A DNA stretch of 64,000 nucleotides, from the NCBI RefSeq assembly GCF_019393635.1, contig NC_057861.1, positions 77,445,327-77,509,326 of the forward strand. The letters are read 5' to 3'. Position 1 is the first letter of the stretch. The number at the start of each line of letters is the position of its first letter. Positions 9,792-14,660 of this stretch are shown here, one piece after another. The stretch is from Dromiciops gliroides. Taxonomy: Eukaryota; Chordata; Mammalia; Microbiotheria; Microbiotheriidae. The notes beneath the pieces are model-generated. The model saw nothing but the letters and a program-made list of their open reading frames with translations. It had not been told where the DNA came from and made no database searches. A program made the position numbers and the translations under genes.

Positions 9792-12540
9792 ATAATATTT
9801 TTCATATTGTTATATCCCTGTTCCATGGGGATGAAGTAACTAGGTGCTTCAATAGGTAGAGTACAAAGTCTGGAGTCAGGAAAACTCACCTTCCTGAGTT
9901 CAAATCTGTCTTCATTCATTACTTACTAGCTTTGTGATGCTGAGCAAGTAACTCAACCCCATTTGCCTCAGCTTTTTCACCTGTAAAATGAGTTGGAGAA
10001 GGAAATGGAAAACCACTCTAGTTTCCTAGCCAAAAAAACCCCCAATGGGGTCACGAGTCCGATATGACTGAAATGACTGAACAATAACAACTTACATACA
10101 GAGAAAGCTTTCCAGAGATAAAAAAAAATCTTAAAAAGTAAATCTGGGGCAGCTAGGTGACGCAGGGATAAAGCACGGCCCTGGATTCAGGACCTGAGTT
10201 TCAAATCTAGCCTCAGACACTTGACACTAGCTGTGTGACCCTGGGCAAGTCACTTAACCCTCATTTGCCCTGCAAAAAAAAAAAAAAAGTAAATCTGACA
10301 TTGTTCTTCCCCCCTCCCCACATTGCCCAGGGTTACTTAAATCAGCCTGGTGCAGAGTCAGGAATCAAGTAAGCCTTCATAAAGCCCAGACTAGAGCACT
10401 CCCTACTCCCATACTCCATCCCCAAGGGAACCTCTCCAGCCCCCTAGGTACTTAGAGGTAACCCTGTCTCTCCTACTCTCCACCCCCACCAAGGACCCAT
10501 CACTTTTATACTTTACCTGTTCCCTTTTCCCTAGAACTTCCCCCTTCCTCTAGACTGCCTAGATTTAGATTATATAAGAGGCCCACAGACCTGCATGATT
10601 CATAACTCTCTCACACTTCTCTCATCATCACAGTGTCTTTCACAGGTGTTAGGGCGCTAGAACCTGCAGTGCAGTCCTGTATTCAAGGTTACAGCGTCTG
10701 CATCCTTCACTATGCCAAACTGGGACTGGCAAGACCTACAGCATGGAGGTGGGGGCAGGAATCCCACAGAGGGGAATGAGGAGGGGAGGGGCGTGGAGTT
10801 TTCTCATTAGGATGGGGGACTGAGGTAAGGAGTACCACACCCTAAGAGTAAATGGAATGGGAAACCCCAAGAGTTAAGGGCTGAGATCTGAGCCAGATGC
10901 TTCCCCATTCCTGTCCCTTGTCTGCCACTCAGGGTCCTCCGGAAGACCCAGGCATCGCCCCCAAGAGCCCTGCAAGTCACTTTTCCGGGAGATGGGGGCA
11001 CAGGGAGGGCCAAGACAGCACCGTGTGACAGTCAGCATGGTAGAGATCTATAATGAGGCTGTGAGGTTAGTGTCTAAACATGCTCTCACCCCCACCCACC
11101 CTGCCCCCAATCTCCCCACCCTACCCCTCTAAAAGTATCCCTCACTCCCCATCCATGCTGGTCCCCTCTCCTGTACTCCTACTTTGTCTTCCCTCAGGGA
11201 TCTCCTAGCCTCAGGACCCCCCGAGCGCCTTACAGTGCGTCAGGGGCCAGAGGGCTGTGGGGGAATCCATGTGCCTGGCCTCACCTGCTGGGATGATGTC
11301 TGACCTAAGGGCCTCTGCACAAGGTAACCCCCTAACCCTTGATGCTCAACATCAGGTACCCCTCCTTGACCTCACTGCCTTGACCTGCCTGTGTATTATA
11401 CAACTATGACCCCCAAATCTAACCCCTCGACTTGGGGGAGCTACCCAAGGTAACCTCTGACCTCAACCCAACATTTCCCCATGCAAAAGAACCACCCCTC
11501 TCGCCCCCTTGGTACTCTCAGCACCTAAAGGACAGATTATTGTGCCATGTAGATGCTGAATCTGGGGAGGCGAAAACCGAGCCACAGCTGCCACCACCAT
11601 GAATGAGCACAGCTCTCGTTCCCATGCCCCTGGTCACCCCTGACGCTGACCACTGTCTCCCCCTCCTAATGGCCAGGAACTGCAGGTACCAGCCCCAGCA
11701 TGCCTATACCCGAGCCCAGGGCGCCCAGACTGCAGTCACTGATCCCTCCATCCGGTTCTCATAGACGATGACAAGGTGACCCCCCACCATTGACCCTCCC
11801 CACCCGTAGGGACGCTACACTGGTGGACTTGGCAGGCTTGAGAGGGTGTGGAAGGCCCGTGATGACGGAGTCGAGTGGCAGGGCTGGAGCCAGGGGCCGG
11901 AGGCTGCGGAAGCACGACAATCAACCGCTCACTGCTGCCTTGGGGGGCGTGATGGCGGCCCTCCGAGCACGCCAACCCATGTCCCCTTTCGAGACTCTCA
12001 GCTCACCCGGTTGCTGCAGCCGGCTCTAGGTCCGGGAGCCACAGCTGTAATGTTGTACAGGTGGGCAGACTGGGGACTGGGGGGTGGGCCTGACAGTAGC
12101 GGGGAGGGCCTTTCTTTGAAGGTGGGAGCCACGCCCTCTCGACCTACTAGGTCTTCCAGCCAGCAGATTGGCTCTGGTGATCCTAAGTGAACACGGGTTA
12201 CCCAAATCATTTGCATAATGTGTCTCACCTTGGTTGAGGACTCGCAGATGGGAAGTTTACCGCCCCCCAGCCCCCCCCTTTTCCCCCTCTCCTAGATCTC
12301 ATCCCGGCCAGAGGATGTCGGGGAGACGGTATGCCTCCCTGAAGTTCGCTGACGTGTGAGCCCAGTGGAGCTGGGTCCCCGCCCGGCGCCACAGGCCCCC
12401 AAACCTCCGGAACCCCAACGTCGTCCAGCACGGGGGGAACTCCTTCCTAGGGGACCCCTACCACACCTGGCCCAGAATCTCCCCAGAAACAGAGAAGCCC
12501 TCTGTACTCCTCCTCTGTAACCCCACTGATGTCCTAACAA
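2067..12540 (+). CDS. KIFC2: KIFC2, kinesin-14 C-terminal motor (gene span; frame broken by many 1-base indels)
   Basis: KIFC2 is a minus-end-directed kinesin with its motor at the C terminus, studied mainly in neurons. The order seen is: a conserved hydrophobic N terminus (MYAFYSLLVYIFYTLF, residues 1-16); a charged linker; coiled-coil heptads (ELKQQLEHQEEEL, EKRIQHLTLE, EEAEVLVELRSRLRETEETTEILRAQ, LQGALQELQQEA); then the motor, beginning GNIRVLCRLKPG. Motor landmarks are recognisable but lie in shifting frames: the P-loop (GQTGTGKTYSMEG), MVEIYNEAVRDLLA, switch I (NEHSSRSHALVTLTL), switch II (LVDLAGSE) and [16 protein letters not shown]. About 17-18 exons were traced, nearly all with GT-AG borders. 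Exons 1, 2, 3, 8, 11 and 12 read cleanly. The others carry single-base gains or losses, mostly in homopolymers. Amino-acid conservation is otherwise high, so assembly error is favoured over a pseudogene. The exact stop codon is uncertain. Confidence 0.9.
2777..2861 (+). CDS. KIFC2: KIFC2 exon 2
   Basis: Acceptor ttcttag, donor gtatgt. Encodes an Arg-rich basic patch (RSSRRHRRQPQQ) and then DLWTELNGLD, matching the conserved LWTELTGL segment of the family. Confidence 0.88.
3042..3220 (+). CDS. KIFC2: KIFC2 exon 3
   Basis: Acceptor ccctgtag, donor gtgagt. Acidic Ser-rich start, then PEVSLEEAITHLAEFLSLQLG, which matches the conserved VSLEEAL-LAEFLSVQLG helix. Frame intact. Confidence 0.9.
3265..3420 (-). 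repeat. MIR-like fragment
   Basis: Diverged antisense MIR: 'cagagatctagtccaattatctccc', then 'gggggaaactgaggac' and 'ccaggtctcctgattcc'. In KIFC2 intron 3. Confidence 0.6.
3550..3710 (+). repeat. MIR fragment
   Basis: Sense MIR tail: 'gggcctcagtttcctcatatgtaaaa' and 'agatctcttccagttctaaatcctgtgaatc'. In KIFC2 intron 3. Confidence 0.65.
3872..4073 (+). CDS. KIFC2: KIFC2 exon 4
   Basis: Acceptor ccctccag, donor gtacat. It begins APLLLTLDW, then conservation continues one frame over as LLAVVAWLCKGQRR, aligning with human LLALLAWLRSPRGRQ. An extra G near 3890 explains the shift. A missing C near 4018 (agcccatg) would restore SPSPML. These are the first indels met in the gene. Confidence 0.75.
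4164..4329 (+). repeat. CORE-SINE with several small indels
   Basis: Sense SINE flanked by aaaccctgggga-type duplicates (about 4151-4163 and 4330-4341). It differs from the family mainly by indels: 'tcaaagcgg' for tcaaatccgg, 'cagaacggaac' for cagacacttaac, 'gctgttgtgacc' with an extra t, and 'caagtactta' missing a c. This pattern matters for judging the KIFC2 frame breaks. Confidence 0.88.
4491..4593 (+). CDS. KIFC2: KIFC2 exon 5
   Basis: Acceptor cccacacag, donor gtaaga. The second reading phase gives GCELRGKPQQREEEHRDWQWLEGTTLGQ, matching the human segment with EEDQRAWQRLEQLILGQ. Its entry phase disagrees with exon 4 by one base. Confidence 0.7.
5224..5288 (+). CDS. KIFC2: KIFC2 exon 6 (coiled coil)
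   Basis: Acceptor tttactccag. Encodes IEELKQQLEHQEEEL, almost identical to human LEELKQQLEQQEEEL. The expected GRLRLGV follows only after a one-base shift, because a G is missing in the G-run near 5268-5270. The donor is uncertain; gttgag after 5288 is the best candidate. Confidence 0.75.
5534..5671 (+). CDS. KIFC2: KIFC2 exon 7 (coiled coil)
   Basis: Acceptor ccctcccag. Encodes NRLEKRIQHLTLE, then KQSLSLTRDL and QWGPGAP, matching human SEKRVQHLTLENEALKQSLSLMRDLLLHWGPG. Between LTLE and LKQS there is an extra A (gagaaatgag) and a lost C (aggcctg) that together keep the frame but create a TGA. The 3' border (CA|gtaaaa) is a guess. Confidence 0.75.
5770..5945 (+). repeat. MIR-like fragment
   Basis: Sense MIR features: 'ggcctctgtttccttattgtcaaatgaggg' and 'cctttctagccctaacctatgagtctatga'. 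In KIFC2 intron 7. Confidence 0.6.
6045..6265 (-). repeat. MAR1-like SINE with BovB/RTE-like tail
   Basis: Antisense copy of the second SINE class. It reads 'gggttttttttgggcaaagatactg', 'ttgccatttccttctccagttca', then 'gatgaggaaactgaggcaaa' and the CORE. The tail resembles BovB/RTE 3' ends, so it was probably copied by an RTE rather than by L1. Small indels are present here too ('gggtccacagc', 'gctggattgaac'). Confidence 0.75.
6696..6773 (+). CDS. KIFC2: KIFC2 exon 8 (coiled coil)
   Basis: Acceptor caaacag, donor gttagg; 26 codons, all in frame. Encodes EEAEVLVELRSRLRETEETTEILRAQ, an exact structural match to human EEAEALLELQGRLQEAQDTTEALRAQ. Confidence 0.93.
6830..7075 (-). repeat. MIR (antisense)
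   Basis: Near-complete old MIR: 'ctatgtgccaggcacaa', 'atttgatcctcacaacaaccctgggaggtaaatgc', 'gaggcaaaacagaggtgacgtgactta' and 'ggccagatttgaacta'. In KIFC2 intron 8. Confidence 0.8.
7185..7316 (+). CDS. KIFC2: KIFC2 exon 9 (coiled coil)
   Basis: Acceptor gtgtag, donor gtacgg. Encodes LGVQEGQLWELQGALQELQQEAAARE, then in a shifted frame KRELRQIMSQLA, matching human RRELQQMHGQLA. The single shift lies near 7260-7275 (gaggtctgaagcaaag). Confidence 0.8.
7442..7550 (+). CDS. KIFC2: KIFC2 exon 10
   Basis: Acceptor ccactcag. Encodes GLRGHIVALRQGCGDLVGLVIAFT, close to human GLRARMASLRQGCGDLRGLVSTFT. After that, the expected QNYQGALKEAQGQ is readable only with two lost bases (accagaat, aggggctc) and one gained base (gggacag). 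Confidence 0.82.
7590..7925 (+). repeat. Old unclassified interspersed repeat, fragment
   Basis: Reads like a widely dispersed old repeat: 'aagggcactgtgctaaga', 'cttcctagaggtgacatttgagat' and 'ggctttgaaggatagatagg'. Related fragments recur at 8340-8800, 18150-18820, 23690-24270 and 29490-29700. I cannot name its class. Confidence 0.45.
7938..8090 (-). repeat. CORE-SINE, antisense, indel-bearing
   Basis: Reverse copy with family-atypical gaps and gains ('gtagttcccc...tgcccaggg', 'gaggccgatttg', 'aggtttctcctg', 'gtgcccacac'). In KIFC2 intron 10. Confidence 0.82.
8105..8190 (+). repeat. CORE-SINE fragment
   Basis: Sense head (ggcagctaagaggtacagtg, then gagttcaaatccagc) that loses the core. It runs directly into the L2-type tail that follows. 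Confidence 0.65.
8222..8338 (+). repeat. L2 3' end
   Basis: 'gcctgagggcagggacagcc', then 'agtgcctggcacatagtaggtacttaataaatgctc', the standard L2 terminus. Confidence 0.75.
8340..8800 (+). repeat. Old unclassified repeat, split by a SINE
   Basis: Same family as at 7590: 'gggagctactgaagatt', then after a SINE 'aggaggctattgtaatagt' and 'ttgaatttaagatatttgtcc'. The SINE at 8393-8528 splits it. Confidence 0.45.
8393..8528 (+). repeat. CORE-SINE
   Basis: Diverged sense copy; the core reads tgaccctgggcaagtcacaacccc, with the usual 'tta' missing. The tail is short. Confidence 0.8.
8945..9110 (+). repeat. MIR
   Basis: Sense MIR: 'gagagcattgggtttgactctgc', 'gtgacattaagaaagtcatt', 'atctacaaaatgaggg' and 'gggtccttccagatgcc'. 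In KIFC2 intron 10. Confidence 0.7.
9163..9271 (+). CDS. KIFC2: KIFC2 exon 11 (neck)
   Basis: Acceptor gtctcccag, donor gtttgg. Reads cleanly as VCWALAELSASQWGRRVPEERKKPRRAYQGRLLELR, aligning with human VSWALGALSSGG...PGRLPELK just ahead of the motor. Confidence 0.9.
9555..9712 (+). CDS. KIFC2: KIFC2 exon 12 (start of motor)
   Basis: Acceptor cttcccacag, donor gtgatg. Intact: GNIRVLCRLKPGSPGNLLNVNPGPGGTITANYRGRQRHFRLDRVFPPDATQEE. GNIRV is the hallmark first beta strand of kinesin-14 motors. Confidence 0.93.
9758..9795. repeat. (TA)n(TG)n microsatellite
   Basis: About eight TA units followed by about ten TG/GT units in KIFC2 intron 12. It is not inside a recognisable L1, unlike the TA tracts further along. 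Confidence 0.9.
9833..10092 (+). repeat. MAR1-like SINE with BovB/RTE-like tail
   Basis: Sense copy: SINE head, CORE, then 'gagttggagaaggaaatgg', 'aaaccactctagt', 'caatggggtcacgagtccgatatgactgaa' and a short aacaataacaac end. In KIFC2 intron 12. Confidence 0.82.
10146..10287 (+). repeat. CORE-SINE, indel-bearing
   Basis: Flanked by duplicated agtaaatct. Relative to its family it shows many small gaps ('cagggataaagcacggcc', 'gagtttcaaat', 'cttgacactagctg'), in line with other repeats in this interval. Confidence 0.88.
10646..10748 (+). CDS. KIFC2: KIFC2 exon 13 (P-loop)
   Basis: Acceptor tttcacag, donor gtgggg. It should be 105 nt, ending in the ATP-binding GQTGTGKTYSME, but is 103 nt. Losses of T (gtgttagg), C (cactat) and G (tatgccaa) and a gain of C (atccttc) put the P-loop bases ctgggactggcaagacctac out of frame, while the nucleotide match to the motif is perfect. 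Confidence 0.85.
10933..11065 (+). CDS. KIFC2: KIFC2 exon 14
   Basis: Acceptor ccactcag, donor gttagt. PPEDPGIAP, then (after extra A bases at ccccaagag and tgcaagtc) LFREMGAQGGPRQHRVTVSMVEIYNEAVR. The net gain of two bases fits the 133-nt length against an expected 131. Confidence 0.85.
11198..11323 (+). CDS. KIFC2: KIFC2 exon 15
   Basis: Acceptor ttccctcag, donor gtaacc. RDLLASGPPERLTVRQGPEGCGGIHVPGLTCWD is clean. The final part, expected as VPDLRALHK, is disturbed by at least two indels (gatgatgtctgacc, gcctctgc). Confidence 0.82.
11553..11685 (+). CDS. KIFC2: KIFC2 exon 16 (switch I)
   Basis: Acceptor ccatgtag, donor gtacca. Nucleotides encode MLNLGRRNRATAATTMNEHSSRSHALVTLTLTTVSPP. The NxxSSRSH switch I motif is perfect, but single extra bases (gcgaaaacc, atgcccctgg, tcacccctga) break the frame. 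A further short coding piece between here and 11809 is possible and unresolved. Confidence 0.82.
11810..12060 (+). CDS. KIFC2: KIFC2 exon 17 (switch II)
   Basis: Acceptor cacccgtag, donor gtgggc. Encodes TLHLVDLAGSERVWKARDDG..., then [50 protein letters not shown]. About five single-base losses (ctacactgg, ggcttgag, agcacgac, ctgctgcc, caacccatg) interrupt it. The DLAGSE switch II core survives at base level apart from the lost base. Confidence 0.85.
12296..12540 (+). CDS. KIFC2: KIFC2 last exon (3' boundary approximate)
   Basis: Acceptor ctcctag. ISSRPEDVGETVC, then in a shifted frame SLKFAD and VSPVELGP, matching human ISTRPEDLGETVCSLKFAERVGQVELGP. The tail is Pro/Thr/Ser-rich as in the human C terminus. 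Because of the indels I cannot say which stop ends the protein. Confidence 0.72.
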
Positions 12541-12614
12541 GCCCGTGCTCTGGGCTAGGGGAGACCTTTGACGGGGCTGGGCGGAGTGGTTTGTACATTT
12601 CCAGGATCTACTGA

Positions 12615-12620
12615 AATAAA
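12615..12620 (+). terminator. KIFC2: KIFC2 poly(A) signal
   Basis: AATAAA following 'ggatctactga', about 75-110 bp beyond the last plausible coding sequence. Cleavage is likely near 12635-12645. Confidence 0.7.
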
Positions 12621-12894
12621 AAAGGGCTGCCCACAACTGCATTAGACTGGCCCCTCCCTGAACTAGGGACTCCCCACCTCCAAGCTCTTACCCATTCTCT
12701 TTGGATTGGGGCGAACCCTTCCACTAGATCCCAAACCTACCCATCTTCCATCTCCCCCCACCTTATCAAACCTAGCTCTTATCAGCCGCTCACAGCAGGG
12801 TGCCCAGACCCCACAGGAAGGGGGGGGAGGGGAGACCTCAGCTGTGACCACCCACCCCCCAATCACAGACTTTGGGTTTAAAGTGTCTCAGTCC

Positions 12895-12900
12895 TTTATT
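12895..12900 (-). terminator. FOXH1: FOXH1 poly(A) signal candidate
   Basis: TTTATT on the plus strand reads AATAAA on the minus strand, 852 bp past the FOXH1 stop. With the KIFC2 signal at 12615 this places the two convergent 3' ends less than 300 bp apart. Confidence 0.6.
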
Positions 12901-13751
12901 GCCTCTGTCCCTGTGTGCCCTGACCCCCACAAGCCCCGAGCTCTAGAGCAACAGCCTCACATCCATTTCCCCAGCCCCCCACAACAAAGGTGCTAGTTCC
13001 TCCCCTCCCCAAGCCCAAGGGAGGGGCCCTAGGCAGAGTCCCAGTCTCTTCTTTCAGCCCAGAGATAGTATAAATTGGAGAATAGACAGGACCTGATGGA
13101 TGGAGAGGGAAAACGTGATAGGAAAGGCTATAATGGAGATGTTGGGGGGTGGGGATAATGGAAAGAATCTTGGGTCCTGTCAGAAAAATTGGAATGGGGG
13201 GGGTCACAGTTTTGGTTCTAACTCATTGGATGATCTTCGGTTATTCTCTCCCCTGGATGAATTTTTTTCTCTCTAGGCAAAATTAGGGGGTTAAACTCTT
13301 GTGATCTCTCAAAGGTCCTTCCCAGTTCTAAGATTCTGTGACAAATGGACTGTCCCCAGGGCTCCAACCAGGATCAACTACAAAGTGAGTTGCTTCCTCA
13401 CTGTTCTCTCCCTCTGGGAAGCCATGGCAGTATCATTCCACAAAAGGGAAGTGGTTCTAATAAAACTTTCAAAAGACTCAAGTTTGATGTGTTTTTTTTT
13501 TCTTTTCTGGTTTTAAATCCTTTGATTAGGAAGGTGGTAATAAGATGACAGGCCATTGGGTAGTTGCCCAAGGAAGGGAATAACTGGGGTTTGAAATTGT
13601 AGACCTGGGACTTGGGTCTAAGGATGTTTGGGAACCCCCCCCCCAAGGTGAAGCCTTATCTCCTTTGCTTTCCTTATGTGGACTCAAGTTGGGGGGGAGG
13701 TTGGGGAAGAAGGCAAGGAATGGATGGGAGAGAGATCCTGGCCCAACTTCT
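12901..13751 (-). other. FOXH1: FOXH1 3'UTR (inferred)
   Basis: Lies between the FOXH1 stop and the candidate poly(A) signal. It contains a sense MIR-like fragment at about 13205-13345 ('aggtccttcccagttctaagattctgtgac'). No other open frame in it is convincing. Confidence 0.5.
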
Positions 13752-14660
13752 TCACACATTGTACCAGGTAAGTAGAGGACCTGGCGTAGAACCCCTGGGG
13801 TTCGGAGATACCAGGTCCAAGGGGTGAGTAACCAACACATCATAGATGCTCTTGTTAGGTGGCACCACCTGAAAGAGAGCATCCAAGTCCCCTAGGGAGC
13901 CAGTGGGACCTGTGGCCTTAGGTGCTAGCCCCCAGTAGGAAGGGCCTGGGGAGGGCAGACACTGAGGGCAAGGTGGGGGTGGGAGCTGTGCTAGGGGCAT
14001 CACCACATTTGGGGTGTATATGGGGGAATATGATGTGGGCAGCTGTCCCCAAAGTGGGACCCTGGTCCCCCCTGATAGCTGCACCTGGCTTGAGGTACCC
14101 TGAATTACAGGGAGGGGCAGGAGAGGCCAGGAGCCTTGCTCAGATGAAAGAGGAGGGAGCTGAGACCCCCCTGTGGTTCCCAAGAGCCCTGCCTGGGTGG
14201 AGGCACCCTGCAGGAGGGGAATGGGCCGGAGAGGCCAGAGTCCCCCCTCTGCGGGAGAGGAGGAAGAAGACAGGGGAGAAGTAGGTGCCCCATGGCCCCC
14301 CAAACAACCCTCTTGTAACTTGGACAGGGGACCCAAGGGCCAGGACACTGGCTCTGAAGTGGAAGAAGAGGAGGAAGAAGAAGAGGATGGCCGTGGAGGC
14401 TGGGGCCCTTCTGGAATATCCCCAAGCAAGGAATCAATACTGAAGGAGTCGATGGCCATGTTGGGGCTGGGAGGCCGGTAGGGCCAACCATGGAGAACAT
14501 AGGGTGTCAGGTCCTTGGCAAAGGCTTTGCCCTGGCCACCCCTCTCCCCTCGACGGGCCACAGCTGTGTTTTGCAACCGAAGGGCCTCAACAGGGATCTG
14601 GCTCACGTCTACTGCCCAAAAATTTCCCTTGGCTTGTGGCTTTTCCGGGTCCTTGGGCAC
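13752..14660 (-). CDS. FOXH1: FOXH1 exon 3 (end of forkhead, SMAD interaction domain)
   Basis: Minus-strand acceptor ctctctctag before GTGCCCAAG; ends in TGA at 13754-13752. Encodes [33 protein letters not shown], then a Pro/Ser/Leu-rich region, then the SMAD-binding block. No frame break in 909 nt. Confidence 0.96.
   Translation of the reverse strand: MPKDPEKPQAKGNFWAVDVSQIPVEALRLQNTAVARRGERGGQGKAFAKDLTPYVLHGWPYRPPSPNMAIDSFSIDSLLGDIPEGPQPPRPSSSSSSSSSTSEPVSWPLGPLSKLQEGCLGGHGAPTSPLSSSSSPAEGGLWPLRPIPLLQGASTQAGLLGTTGGSQLPPLSSEQGSWPLLPLPVIQGTSSQVQLSGGTRVPLWGQLPTSYSPIYTPNVVMPLAQLPPPPCPQCLPSPGPSYWGLAPKATGPTGSLGDLDALFQVVPPNKSIYDVLVTHPLDLVSPNPRGSTPGPLLTWYNV

Noticed and set aside
2067-12540. Calling KIFC2 a processed or unitary pseudogene
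   Set aside because: It has introns and intact splice borders, so it is not processed. The indel-only damage and the matching indels in nearby SINEs favour sequence error, so I left it as a gene with a warning.
13922-14481. Open frames on the plus strand opposite FOXH1 exon 3, one with a poly-Glu run
   Set aside because: The poly-Glu is the reverse complement of the FOXH1 Ser run. These frames are shadows of the conserved minus-strand exon.
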